From NCBI GenBank assembly GCA_001628405.1, contig LURN01000011.1, positions 20,864 through 84,863 of the forward strand: a stretch of 64,000 nucleotides of DNA, given 5' to 3'. Source of the stretch: Candidatus Thioglobus sp. REDSEA-S12_B1 (GTDB lineage Bacteria > Pseudomonadota > Gammaproteobacteria > PS1 > Pseudothioglobaceae). The notes under the pieces were generated by a model. The model saw only the letters and a list, made by a program, of their open reading frames with translations, did not search any database and was not told the DNA's origin. Numbering within the stretch: the stretch's first letter is position 1; each line of letters begins with the position of its first letter. The position numbers and the translations under genes are program-made. Below, piece by piece: positions 1-8,307 of the stretch.

Positions 1-217
1 ACCGTCATTAAAAAAAAGACAGTCAAAATATCTTTAATATTAACTCAAGTTTTGTTTTAAAAGTATCTAGAAAATAAATTCCCGAGTTGTTGATATTCTA
101 TTCTTGAAAATGGTCTTTGTCAAAAAAATATCAATATATTTTTCAATCCTGATAAATTGGTATCTATAAATTGAGTAAGGCGTATTTTTTCTCTAATATT
201 TGAACTTAAAATAATGA

Positions 218-255
218 TTGTAAACAATAATTGTTAACAAATTTCGGCTTATAAT
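218..255 (+). promoter_or_regulatory. Purine operon promoter with two tandem GntR/FadR-type operator half-palindromes
   Basis: Two near-identical 10-mers, TTGTAAACAA at 218-227 and TTGTTAACAA at 231-240, each fit the TNGT-NN-ACNA pattern known for FadR-subfamily GntR regulators. They lie directly upstream of a TATAAT box at 250-255 and would cover its -35 region. I see no good -35 hexamer, so the exact promoter is less sure than the repeats. The first gene, 35 bp further on, is a FadR-type GntR regulator, so autoregulated repression of the whole purine operon is the natural reading (inference). The rest of 1-290 is AT-rich with no coding region that I can recognise. Confidence 0.6.
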
Positions 256-290
256 TACTCTAATAGAATAAATGATTAGGGTTTACTTAA

Positions 291-971
291 ATGAATACAG
301 AAATTAATAAAAATTCTGATGAAGTAGTTGATCTAGTTTTTGAAGCAATTTTAAAGAATCGTCTAAAGCCTGGGGTAAGGCTTTCAGAAATATCTTTGCA
401 GGAAGAGTTTGGTTACAGTCGTTCTGTCGTTAGACAAGGATTTGACAAACTTGTTGACTCAGGTCTACTTCAGCATAAAAAGAATCAAGGAGTCAGGGTA
501 GCCTGTCCAACCAAAGAGGAGACGATTCAAATCTATGAAGCAAGACAAGCTATTGAAAATGCTGTAATCACAATATTAGTTAAAAAGCATAAGAATCAAG
601 AGTTGGATTTATCTTTGATTGATGAGTTGATATCGGAAGAAAAACGCCTTCACAGCACCTCTCAATATGATGAACACACGAAACTATCATGTGACTTTCA
701 TCTAACATTAGCAGAGCTTTGTGATAACAAATATATTGTAGAAAGTCTCAAGCCTCTTATTCCATTAAGTACTCTAGCTGCATCGGTCTACTCAAATCCA
801 GACTCTACTTTTTGTTCGTATGCGGAACATAATGATTTAATCCAGGCAATTAAAAGTAACGACCTAAATAAAGCCACCAAATCCATGAACGAACATCTAG
901 ATCACTGTGTCAAGTCACTTGATTTTAATAAGCCAATTAGAGCTAGGAGTTTTAGCAACATATTTAGCTAA
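291..971 (+). CDS. GntR-family (FadR/FCD subfamily) transcriptional regulator of purine catabolism
   Basis: A 226-residue protein with an N-terminal winged helix-turn-helix (about residues 10-75; the stretch LKPGVRLSEISLQEEFGYSR is typical of GntR) and an all-helical C-terminal FCD-type ligand domain (about 85-210). FCD domains usually bind small carboxylic acids, often with a metal held by His/Asp residues; a His-containing helix near DFHLTLAE fits. It is the first gene of the purine operon, 5 bp before puuE, and downstream of two matching operator-like palindromes, so it probably controls the operon in response to a purine breakdown intermediate such as allantoate or ureidoglycolate. The effector is a guess; the family call is firm. 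Confidence 0.88.
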   Translation: MNTEINKNSDEVVDLVFEAILKNRLKPGVRLSEISLQEEFGYSRSVVRQGFDKLVDSGLLQHKKNQGVRVACPTKEETIQIYEARQAIENAVITILVKKHKNQELDLSLIDELISEEKRLHSTSQYDEHTKLSCDFHLTLAELCDNKYIVESLKPLIPLSTLAASVYSNPDSTFCSYAEHNDLIQAIKSNDLNKATKSMNEHLDHCVKSLDFNKPIRARSFSNIFS

Positions 972-976
972 TTATT

Positions 977-1903
977 ATGGACAAGAAAATCATTCAAAGT
1001 TTAAGTAACTATCCAAGAAATATGACTGGATATGGCAAAGACTCAGTTCATCCAAACTGGCCGAATAAAGCAAGAGTTGCAGTGCAATTTGTTTTGAATT
1101 ACGAAGAGGGTGGAGAAAATTCTGTCCTTCATGGAGACAATGCTTCAGAAACCTTTCTTTCAGAAATAATTGGTGCAAAGGCATACGAAGGTGCGAGACA
1201 TATGAGCATGGAATCTCTATATGAATATGGCTCAAGGGCAGGAGTTTGGAGAATATTGAGGCTCTTTGAGGAGTTTGATATTCCAATTACTATTTTTGCA
1301 GTAGGTCTCGCAATTGCAAGGAATAGAGAGCTGGCTGACTATCTTGCAGAAAATGATTATGATTTTTGTGCCCACGGATTTAGGTGGATAGATTATCAAT
1401 TTGTAGAAGAAAAAGTTGAGCGTCAACACATCAAGGATTGCGTAACAATTTTGAAAGAATTTTTAGGTAAGCGACCTGAGGGCTGGTATACGGGAAGAAA
1501 TAGTCCCAATACCAGAAAATTAGTTATTGAAGAGGGCGGCTTTTTATATGATAGTGATGCATATGATGATGATTTGCCTTATTGGGCTAGCGAATTTGAT
1601 ACCGATAAAAAACACTTGATCATACCTTATACCCTCGATGCAAATGATATGCGCTTTGCATCTCCACAAGGTTTCAATTCTGGAGACCAGTTCTTTAATT
1701 ATTTGAAGGATAGCTTTGATGCTTTGTATTTAGAAGGTGAAGCCAGCCCCAAAATGATGTCAGTGGGTATGCATGCAAGAATTTTAGGAAGACCCGGCAG
1801 GATTATGGCTATGAGAAAATTTCTTGAATACATCACAAAGTTTGACCAAGTTTGGTTTTGCACAAGAAGAGAAATTGCCGATCACTGGTATAAGAATTTT
1901 TAG
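977..1903 (+). CDS. puuE: Allantoinase, PuuE type (polysaccharide-deacetylase fold)
   Basis: A 308-residue cytoplasmic enzyme of the NodB/polysaccharide deacetylase fold, close to the PuuE allantoinases (about 300-310 residues) that hydrolyse allantoin to allantoate and are unrelated to the amidohydrolase AllB. Diagnostic segments are the N-terminal YPRNMTGYG, then NYEEGGE and LHGD near residues 42-54, and HGFRW in the middle. It lies in the same operon as uraD and allantoicase, the steps just before and after it. No AllB-type allantoinase is present in this region, so this gene should be the only allantoinase of the pathway here. No signal peptide is seen. Confidence 0.92.
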   Translation: MDKKIIQSLSNYPRNMTGYGKDSVHPNWPNKARVAVQFVLNYEEGGENSVLHGDNASETFLSEIIGAKAYEGARHMSMESLYEYGSRAGVWRILRLFEEFDIPITIFAVGLAIARNRELADYLAENDYDFCAHGFRWIDYQFVEEKVERQHIKDCVTILKEFLGKRPEGWYTGRNSPNTRKLVIEEGGFLYDSDAYDDDLPYWASEFDTDKKHLIIPYTLDANDMRFASPQGFNSGDQFFNYLKDSFDALYLEGEASPKMMSVGMHARILGRPGRIMAMRKFLEYITKFDQVWFCTRREIADHWYKNF

Positions 1904-1914
1904 GTTTTAAATAT

Positions 1915-2436
1915 ATGAAGTTACCTCAAGAATTAGCAAAACAATCTTCTGATAAGTTTTTAGATACTTTTAAAAATTTATATGAGCACTCGCCCTGGTT
2001 TGTAGAGCAGTCACTGGATAGGGTTTTGACTGATGAACAATACAACAATTTAGAAAAGTTTCATGAATTACTTTGCGAGATTATGCTCTCTGCACCTAGT
2101 GATATGCAAGATAATTTAATTACCGCTCACCCAATGTTGGCAGGTAAAAAGGCACAAAATAATGAGCTTACTGATTTCTCAACAACCGAACAAAAGTCAG
2201 CAGGATTAAACGACTGCACTGATGATGAAATTAAACTTTTTGAACAACTTAATGATGAGTACTATTCAAAGTTTAATTTTCCGTTCATTATGGCGGTTAA
2301 AGAGAAAAATAAATCTGAAATTCTCTCAAGCTTTAAGATGCGTAAAAATAATTCTAGAGAAGACGAGAGAGATAACGCACTAGAAGAAATTAATAAGATA
2401 GCCTGGCTTAGAATTAAGGAGATTTATGGAAGATAA
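1915..2436 (+). CDS. uraD: OHCU decarboxylase (2-oxo-4-hydroxy-4-carboxy-5-ureidoimidazoline decarboxylase)
   Basis: A 173-residue all-helical protein of normal UraD length. It carries the catalytic His in AHPML (His72), followed by the family signatures TEQKSAGL (about 92-99) and YSKFNFPFIMAV (about 117-128), and a C-terminal RxxN-type helix. It converts OHCU, the product of 5-hydroxyisourate hydrolysis, stereospecifically to S-allantoin, so it works between HiuH (6437-6781) and PuuE. Its last codons overlap the allantoicase gene by 11 bp, which implies translational coupling. The family assignment is secure from the motifs and the pathway context. Confidence 0.93.
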   Translation: MKLPQELAKQSSDKFLDTFKNLYEHSPWFVEQSLDRVLTDEQYNNLEKFHELLCEIMLSAPSDMQDNLITAHPMLAGKKAQNNELTDFSTTEQKSAGLNDCTDDEIKLFEQLNDEYYSKFNFPFIMAVKEKNKSEILSSFKMRKNNSREDERDNALEEINKIAWLRIKEIYGR

Positions 2437-3424
2437 AGGACTCATTGATGTAGCTTGCTCAGATACTGGGACAAAGGTTATCTATTGTAGTGATGAATTC
2501 TTTGCCGACTCCTCTCGCATGCTTCAACCTAATGACCCAGTCTGGATTGAAGGTAAATATGATGAGAATGGCAAGTGGATGGATGGATGGGAAAGCCGCA
2601 GAAGAAGGGATGGAAAGGATGATTTTTGCTTCATTAGGTTAGGGAGAAAAGCATCTATTAAAAGCTTTAATATTGATACAACTCACTTTACTGGAAATTT
2701 TGCCCCTGGAATTTCAATTCAGGGCTGCTCAGTTCCTGGCGGCACTACCGATGACTTGGTAGTTGATAGTAGTGCAGTTTCAGAATGGTTTGATCTTCTC
2801 GATAAAAATGAAATTAAGGGCGACTCCCACAATCATTTTGACTGCGCTGTAAATAATCCAATTACGCATTTAAAAATTACTATTCATCCAGATGGCGGTA
2901 TTGCAAGATTTAGAGCATATGGAGAGTTTTGGGATGAAAAAAGAGACTCAAATTTTAGTGGCACTAATGTTCTTTCTAAGGAAAGTGGCGCTAGGGCTAT
3001 TTATGCCAATGATGAGCATTTTGGCTGTTTAAGTAATATTCTAGAAAAACACGAACCATTGAGTATGGCTGATGGCTGGGAAACTAGAAGAAGGAGAGAG
3101 CCAGGGAATGACTGGGGTGTTCTTGCACTTTCAAATCCCGCTCAGATTGAAGAAATCATTGTCGATACTAAATTTTTTAAGGGCAACTTTCCGCATGCAT
3201 TCTCTCTTTCCACAGCACTTATTTCTGATGAAGAAGAGTCTGACATTCTTGAGGGTAGTCAATCCTGGGCAAAACTCATAGACAGACAAAAATTAGGAAT
3301 GAATCAAATTCATACTTTTATTAAAAAGGATATATTGCATAATCATCCTTTTAATTATGTTCGAATTGATATCTTTCCTGATGGAGGTATTGCTCGTTTA
3401 AAGTTAATTGGTAAATTTATTTAG
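2426..3424 (+). CDS. alc: Allantoicase (allantoate amidinohydrolase, urea-releasing)
   Basis: A 332-residue protein built of two homologous jelly-roll allantoicase repeats. Each repeat carries the GWExRRRR signature (GWESRRRR in the first half, GWETRRRR in the second) and the segment HPDGGIARFR or FPDGGIARLK. The enzyme splits allantoate into ureidoglycolate and urea. The next gene, allA, takes ureidoglycolate, so this operon uses the urea-releasing branch rather than AllC-type ammonia release. It starts inside uraD (11 bp overlap) and ends 2 bp before allA. Confidence 0.94.
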   Translation: MEDKGLIDVACSDTGTKVIYCSDEFFADSSRMLQPNDPVWIEGKYDENGKWMDGWESRRRRDGKDDFCFIRLGRKASIKSFNIDTTHFTGNFAPGISIQGCSVPGGTTDDLVVDSSAVSEWFDLLDKNEIKGDSHNHFDCAVNNPITHLKITIHPDGGIARFRAYGEFWDEKRDSNFSGTNVLSKESGARAIYANDEHFGCLSNILEKHEPLSMADGWETRRRREPGNDWGVLALSNPAQIEEIIVDTKFFKGNFPHAFSLSTALISDEEESDILEGSQSWAKLIDRQKLGMNQIHTFIKKDILHNHPFNYVRIDIFPDGGIARLKLIGKFI

Positions 3425-3426
3425 TT

Positions 3427-3948
3427 ATGAGACACATTAAACTAACTCCTGAGGAATTGACTGAAGAAAACTTTGCTGATTTTGGAGAGGTTGTCTCAAT
3501 TCAAAGCAAACAGTCAAAGACCATCAATAATGGATTCGCTGAGAAATTTACTGACATTGCATCCCTAGATACAAAAGAAGACCAAGGTCAAACAAGTGTT
3601 CATATTTTTGTGGCTAAGAGCAGGCAGTTTCCTCTACATATCTCTATGCTAGAGAAGCATCCTTATTTTAGTCAAACCTTCATTCCAAGACACTCTTCAC
3701 CATTCATAGTAGTGGTAGCACCTCCGTCAGAAAAACCATCTATTGAAAAGATCAAGGCTTTTATTACTAATGGAGAGCAGGGTATAAATTATTCGAGAGG
3801 TGTATGGCACTTTCCTCTCATCAGTATTAAAGATAATTCACAATTTATAGTGATTGATAGAAAACACAATGAGGATATAGATACGATTGAGCAGTGTGAG
3901 GAAATTATTATCGATGATGTGAATGTAACGTTGGAGTTAAACGCATGA
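3427..3948 (+). CDS. allA: Ureidoglycolate lyase
   Basis: A 173-residue cupin-like protein of the AllA family, which cleaves ureidoglycolate to glyoxylate and urea. Supporting segments are the N-terminal TPEELTEENFADFGEV, FIPRHSSPFIVVVA in the middle and GINYSRGVWHFPLI, which holds the conserved W-H active-site strand, in the C-terminal third. The length matches the family (about 160-170 residues). It ends in an ATGA-type junction with puuD. With alc it completes the pathway to glyoxylate plus two urea; I see no urease in the window. Confidence 0.92.
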   Translation: MRHIKLTPEELTEENFADFGEVVSIQSKQSKTINNGFAEKFTDIASLDTKEDQGQTSVHIFVAKSRQFPLHISMLEKHPYFSQTFIPRHSSPFIVVVAPPSEKPSIEKIKAFITNGEQGINYSRGVWHFPLISIKDNSQFIVIDRKHNEDIDTIEQCEEIIIDDVNVTLELNA

Positions 3949-5114
3949 TGAAACTTTATTTAATTGATTGGCTGAGTCTTTCTCTAAAGCTACTTCATGT
4001 AATTGCTGGAATTGCATGGATTGGTGCTTCTTTTTACTTTAACTGGCTTGAAAACAAACTGAACCGAGTAAAAAATAGAGATGAAATTGCTGGCCATTTA
4101 TGGGCTGTCCACGGCGGTGGTTTTTATTATTTAGAGAAATATAAAAAATATCCTCAAACTCTCCCTGAGCCACTCCACTGGTTCAAATGGGAAGCCTATT
4201 TCACTTGGATTTCTGGAATTTTGCTTTTATCAGTCATTTACTACTTTAATGCAAGTACATATTTGCTGGCTAGCGATAGTCCTATTTCTTCAACTTACGG
4301 AGTTCTATCAAGTCTTATGGGGCTTTTAATTTTTTGGTTGATATATGATTTGTTATGTAAGTCAAATTTGGTCAATAAATCGTCGATTTTTATCGGAATC
4401 ATCTTTGTCGTAATTTCACTCAGCGCATATCTCTACAGTAATGTATTTAACCCAAGAGCTGTATATATGCAGATTGGGGCAATGATTGGAACTGTTATGG
4501 TTGCTAATGTCTTTTTTGTGATTATTCCAGTTCAAAAGAAGCTCGTTGCGGCTTGTGAAACTTCAACCGAGGTCAGTAAGGAGCTTGGTTTGAAAGGCTA
4601 TACCCGTTCTCGACATAATAACTACTTCACTCTTCCTGTTCTCTTCATGATGATCAGTGGTCATTATCCAACAATATATAGTGGAGAGTATGGATGGTTA
4701 GTCTTGATTGCAATTGTCGGTATTTTGGTAATGATTAGACATTACTTCAATTTGAGAGGAGTTGGAAAAGCAAAAAATAGCCTGATAGTGATTATAGCTG
4801 TTTCAGTTTTGGCTCTGATATATGCTTTAGCGCCAAACCAAAGCAGTAAAAAAAGTTCAGAGTCAGTTAACTTTTCTGAAGTGCAGAATATTATTAATAA
4901 ACATTGTGTTAGCTGTCATGCATCTGAGCCATCTAGTACAGTTTTTGCAGTTGCTCCAGGCGGCTTTATGGTTGACACTAAAGAGAAAATTATTGCCCAT
5001 AAAAATCAAATTTATCAGCAAGCTGTAGTATCAAAAGCTATGCCACTTGGCAATAGCTCAAATATGACTGATGAAGAGAGAGATGTACTGAGGGTTTGGG
5101 CTGAGGCAGAATAG
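3945..5114 (+). CDS. puuD: Membrane urate oxidase PuuD with C-terminal cytochrome c domain
   Basis: A 389-residue integral membrane protein with about eight hydrophobic segments. It begins with the typical LKLLHVIAGIAWIGASFYFN helix and ends in a cytochrome c domain holding the heme motif CVSCH (residues 321-325) and a likely axial Met in KAMPLGN (Met366). PuuD proteins oxidise urate to 5-hydroxyisourate and pass electrons to the respiratory chain, unlike soluble uricases that make hydrogen peroxide. It sits between allA (4 bp overlap) and guaD (1 bp overlap). No soluble uricase is seen here. Two adjacent ATG codons make the start uncertain by one residue. Confidence 0.92.
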   Translation: MMKLYLIDWLSLSLKLLHVIAGIAWIGASFYFNWLENKLNRVKNRDEIAGHLWAVHGGGFYYLEKYKKYPQTLPEPLHWFKWEAYFTWISGILLLSVIYYFNASTYLLASDSPISSTYGVLSSLMGLLIFWLIYDLLCKSNLVNKSSIFIGIIFVVISLSAYLYSNVFNPRAVYMQIGAMIGTVMVANVFFVIIPVQKKLVAACETSTEVSKELGLKGYTRSRHNNYFTLPVLFMMISGHYPTIYSGEYGWLVLIAIVGILVMIRHYFNLRGVGKAKNSLIVIIAVSVLALIYALAPNQSSKKSSESVNFSEVQNIINKHCVSCHASEPSSTVFAVAPGGFMVDTKEKIIAHKNQIYQQAVVSKAMPLGNSSNMTDEERDVLRVWAEAE

Positions 5115-6427
5115 TGAACGATAATAACTTCTTTAGGGCGTCCATTTATCACTGTATTGAGACTGATGGCAATATAGAGCCAATTTATATTCCAGATGGC
5201 TTAATGGTTGTAAACAAAGAATCTGGAAGAATTGTTGATATTGGAAGGTACTCAGACCTGTCTAATAATTGGGATAGCACTAATAACCTGGTTCATTTTA
5301 AAGACCGTTTGATCATGCCAGGATTCATTGATACACACGTTCATTATCCTCAGTACAAGGTGATTGCTTCATATGGGGCTAGCCTGATAGAGTGGTTAGA
5401 TAAGTACACTTTTGTTGAGGAGCAAAAATTTTCTGATAATGATTATGCTGATCAAATAGCAAATCTATTTTTGGATGAACTCATCAAAAATGGTACGACC
5501 ACAGTTATGACTTTTTGTACCTCCTACAAGCAGTCAGTTGATGCATTTTTTAATGCTTCAGAAAAAAGAAACCTAAGGATGGTTGCAGGAAAAGTAATGA
5601 TGGATCGAAATGCTCCTGAAGAATTATGCGACAACTCTGAAGACAGCTATAAAGATTCTAAATCATTGATTGAAAAATGGCACAACAAGGGAAGACTTAG
5701 ATATGCGGTCACACCGAGGTTTGCCTTGACATCGTCAAAGTCTCAATTAGAGCAGGCCTCGAGGCTATTGAATGAGTTTCCAGATATGGATGGAACGAAA
5801 GGAGTTTTACTTCAGACCCACCTAAATGAAAATGATGAGGAAATAGAAAGGGTTAGAGAACTATTCCCAGATTCCAAAAACTATTTTGGTGTTTATGACG
5901 ATTTCGGAATTACAGGGCGTAATTCAGTTTTTGGCCATTGCATTCATAACACAGATGAGGAATACCAAAAAATGGCCGATACAGGATCCAAAGTCGCGCT
6001 TTGCCCGACATCAAATTTGTTTTTAGGGAGTGGTTTATTTGAATTAGAAAAGTTAGAGAATTATGGTATTGATGTTTCGCTTGCATCAGATGTTGGTGGG
6101 GGCGATAGTTTTTCAATGTTTCAGGTGATGAATGAGGCTTACAAAGTCTGTCGTATGAATGACTTCAATTTAGATCCAGTCAAAGCATTCTATTTGACTA
6201 CATTGGGTGCTGCAAAGGTCTTAAATATGGATGACTGTATAGGTAATTTTGAAGCTGAAAAAGAGGCAGACTTTATTGTTATTGATCTGAATGCAACCGA
6301 AATCATAAGCCAAAAAAACAAAATTTCTTCAAATATTAAAGACACACTATTTAATTTAATGACTTTAGGTGATGATAGACTTATAGATGAAGTGTATATC
6401 ATGGGTCAAAGAACTTTTAAAAAATAG
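5114..6427 (+). CDS. guaD: Guanine deaminase
   Basis: A 437-residue amidohydrolase-superfamily enzyme that hydrolyses guanine to xanthine and ammonia. Metal-binding and family signatures are visible in order: PGFIDTHVHYPQ (about 69-80), QTHLNEN, FGHCIHNT and SDVGGG. The start is GTG overlapping the puuD stop codon by one base, with no alternative ATG nearby, so translation is probably coupled. It feeds xanthine to XdhAB, encoded downstream. Length and motifs match bacterial GuaD (about 430-440 residues). The window holds a second, different purine-type deaminase at 43985-45349. Confidence 0.94.
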   Translation: MNDNNFFRASIYHCIETDGNIEPIYIPDGLMVVNKESGRIVDIGRYSDLSNNWDSTNNLVHFKDRLIMPGFIDTHVHYPQYKVIASYGASLIEWLDKYTFVEEQKFSDNDYADQIANLFLDELIKNGTTTVMTFCTSYKQSVDAFFNASEKRNLRMVAGKVMMDRNAPEELCDNSEDSYKDSKSLIEKWHNKGRLRYAVTPRFALTSSKSQLEQASRLLNEFPDMDGTKGVLLQTHLNENDEEIERVRELFPDSKNYFGVYDDFGITGRNSVFGHCIHNTDEEYQKMADTGSKVALCPTSNLFLGSGLFELEKLENYGIDVSLASDVGGGDSFSMFQVMNEAYKVCRMNDFNLDPVKAFYLTTLGAAKVLNMDDCIGNFEAEKEADFIVIDLNATEIISQKNKISSNIKDTLFNLMTLGDDRLIDEVYIMGQRTFKK

Positions 6428-6436
6428 GAATAAGCT

Positions 6437-6781
6437 ATGGGAAAACTTACAACACATATACTTGATACTTCGATGGGCATGCCTGCTCGAGAAGTTGAAA
6501 TAAGGCTTTATAAGCGAAATGATTCTTCCCAAACGCTGATTAAAACAGCGAAAACCAATGAAGATGGGCGATGCGATGAGCCTTTATTATCTGGCGATAT
6601 ATTTCAAGAAGGTTGTTACGAGCTTGAATTTATTGTTGACCAATATTATGCAAAAAAGGGGATTGATTGCCCTTTTTTAAAAGACGTCGTGATTCGTTTT
6701 TACATTTCAAGTAATGATGAAAACTATCATGTCCCATTGCTTATATCGCCTTATGGTTATTCAACATACCGAGGAAGTTAG
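6437..6781 (+). CDS. uraH: 5-hydroxyisourate hydrolase (transthyretin-like)
   Basis: A 114-residue protein of the transthyretin-related family that hydrolyses 5-hydroxyisourate to OHCU. Both hallmarks are present: the N-terminal THILDTSMGMPA and the C-terminal tetrapeptide YRGS, which is invariant in the hydrolases and lost in vertebrate transthyretin. It acts between PuuD and UraD. There is no signal peptide, so it is cytoplasmic. The stop codon overlaps the GTG start of xdhA by one base. Confidence 0.95.
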   Translation: MGKLTTHILDTSMGMPAREVEIRLYKRNDSSQTLIKTAKTNEDGRCDEPLLSGDIFQEGCYELEFIVDQYYAKKGIDCPFLKDVVIRFYISSNDENYHVPLLISPYGYSTYRGS

Positions 6782-8256
6782 TGTCAATCTTATTAAATCA
6801 AAGCTTTATCCCATATGAGCTTGGGGAAATCAACCCAAACACAACAGTTCTTGAGTGGCTTAGAAGTAATCGATTGGTTGGCACCAAGGAGGGTTGTGCG
6901 TCTGGAGACTGCGGAGCTTGTACAGCAGTTATTGGTGAGCTTGTAACGGTCAATAAAAAGGATGTAATTCAATACAAAAGTATTAACACCTGCATAGCTC
7001 TTGCTTATACGCTTTTGGGTAAGCATTTGATTACAGTTGAGGGTTTAAAAGAGGGTGATGATCTTCATCCTGTACAGAAGGCAATGGTTACTGAAAATGG
7101 ATCCCAATGCGGGTTTTGTACACCAGGCTTTGTGATGTCATTGTTTGCCATGTATCACAATGAAAAAGTTATTGATTTGACAAAGATTAATGATGCTTTG
7201 TCTGGAAATTTATGCAGGTGTACAGGCTACAAGCCTATTATAAGTGCAGCATATTTGGCGCTTAGTGAAAAAGAAAAAGGAAGTCAGGATTTTTACGAAA
7301 GACACCAGGCAAAGTTTGTAGAATCTTTAGTTAAGCTCAGAAATGAAAAGGATGTTAGCTTGAGTTATGCTAAAGACCAAAAAACTCTTCTCTTTGATGC
7401 GCCGTCAAATATTCATAAGCTTTCTCAACTTTTGTCTGACAATCCATCAGCAAATATTCTGGCTGCTGGGACTGACTTAAATTTAGAGATTACCCAATCA
7501 ATGAAGGAGTTTCCTCATATCGTCAGCGTGAATAGAGTCACAGAGCTTAAACAAATAGTTGATAACGGCTCTGAAATTGAAATTGGAGCCGCGGTGAGTT
7601 ACGAGGAAGCTAAATCAATACTTGTTAAGCACTGGCCAAATTTAAATTCCTTTCTGCAGCGCTTTGCTTCCTTGCCAATAAAAAACTGGGCAACTATTGG
7701 TGGCAATATCGCTAATGCATCCCCAATAGGAGATATGGCGCCTGTTCTAATAGCCCTTGAGTCAAAACTCAAGCTTAGAAAGGGGGATTCGAGCCGGGTT
7801 ATTGCATTGGAAGATTTTTTTATAAGTTATAAAAAAACCTTATTGGAGTCTTCAGAATTTATTGAAAGTATCTTAATTCCGAAGCCATCCAGCGATGACC
7901 AATTAATTACTCACAAAATATCAAAAAGATATGAAGATGACATATCAGCAGTCTGTATGGCCGTTAACGTCAAGAGTGATAAATCTAAGCCCTGCTCTGT
8001 AAAGATTGGGATGGGAGGAATGTCAGGTATACCTCAAAGGGCTATTGAGCTTGAAAAGGCTCTTTTAGATAATTGGAATAGTGAAGAGCTTAAATCAGTC
8101 GCCTACGAGGCTCTTAGTAAAGAGTTTTCGCCTTTCACAGATGTAAGAGCATCTTCTGAGTATCGTCTGAGGGTCTCAGCTGGACTAGCTCAAAAAACTT
8201 CTTTGATAATGCAGGGGTATTCTGTTGAGGATCTTGCTCATTATTCGGAGCATTAA
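6781..8256 (+). CDS. xdhA: Xanthine dehydrogenase small subunit (2Fe-2S and FAD domains)
   Basis: A 491-residue subunit with two domains. The N-terminal part (about 1-160) has all eight iron-sulfur cysteines: Cys39, 44, 47 and 71 (plant-ferredoxin-like cluster) and Cys110, 113, 145 and 147 (CGFCTPG and LCRCTGY). The second part (about 205-485) is the FAD-binding domain, with AAGTDLN and GGNIANASPIGDMAP as FAD contacts. It passes electrons from the molybdenum subunit to NAD+. The start is GTG, one base inside the uraH stop. The fused Fe-S/FAD arrangement is normal for bacterial XdhA. Confidence 0.94.
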   Translation: MSILLNQSFIPYELGEINPNTTVLEWLRSNRLVGTKEGCASGDCGACTAVIGELVTVNKKDVIQYKSINTCIALAYTLLGKHLITVEGLKEGDDLHPVQKAMVTENGSQCGFCTPGFVMSLFAMYHNEKVIDLTKINDALSGNLCRCTGYKPIISAAYLALSEKEKGSQDFYERHQAKFVESLVKLRNEKDVSLSYAKDQKTLLFDAPSNIHKLSQLLSDNPSANILAAGTDLNLEITQSMKEFPHIVSVNRVTELKQIVDNGSEIEIGAAVSYEEAKSILVKHWPNLNSFLQRFASLPIKNWATIGGNIANASPIGDMAPVLIALESKLKLRKGDSSRVIALEDFFISYKKTLLESSEFIESILIPKPSSDDQLITHKISKRYEDDISAVCMAVNVKSDKSKPCSVKIGMGGMSGIPQRAIELEKALLDNWNSEELKSVAYEALSKEFSPFTDVRASSEYRLRVSAGLAQKTSLIMQGYSVEDLAHYSEH

Positions 8257-8307
8257 ACGACATAATGGAGAGTTCATATTAAGCACAAAGGACAAAATTC
8301 AGAGCAA

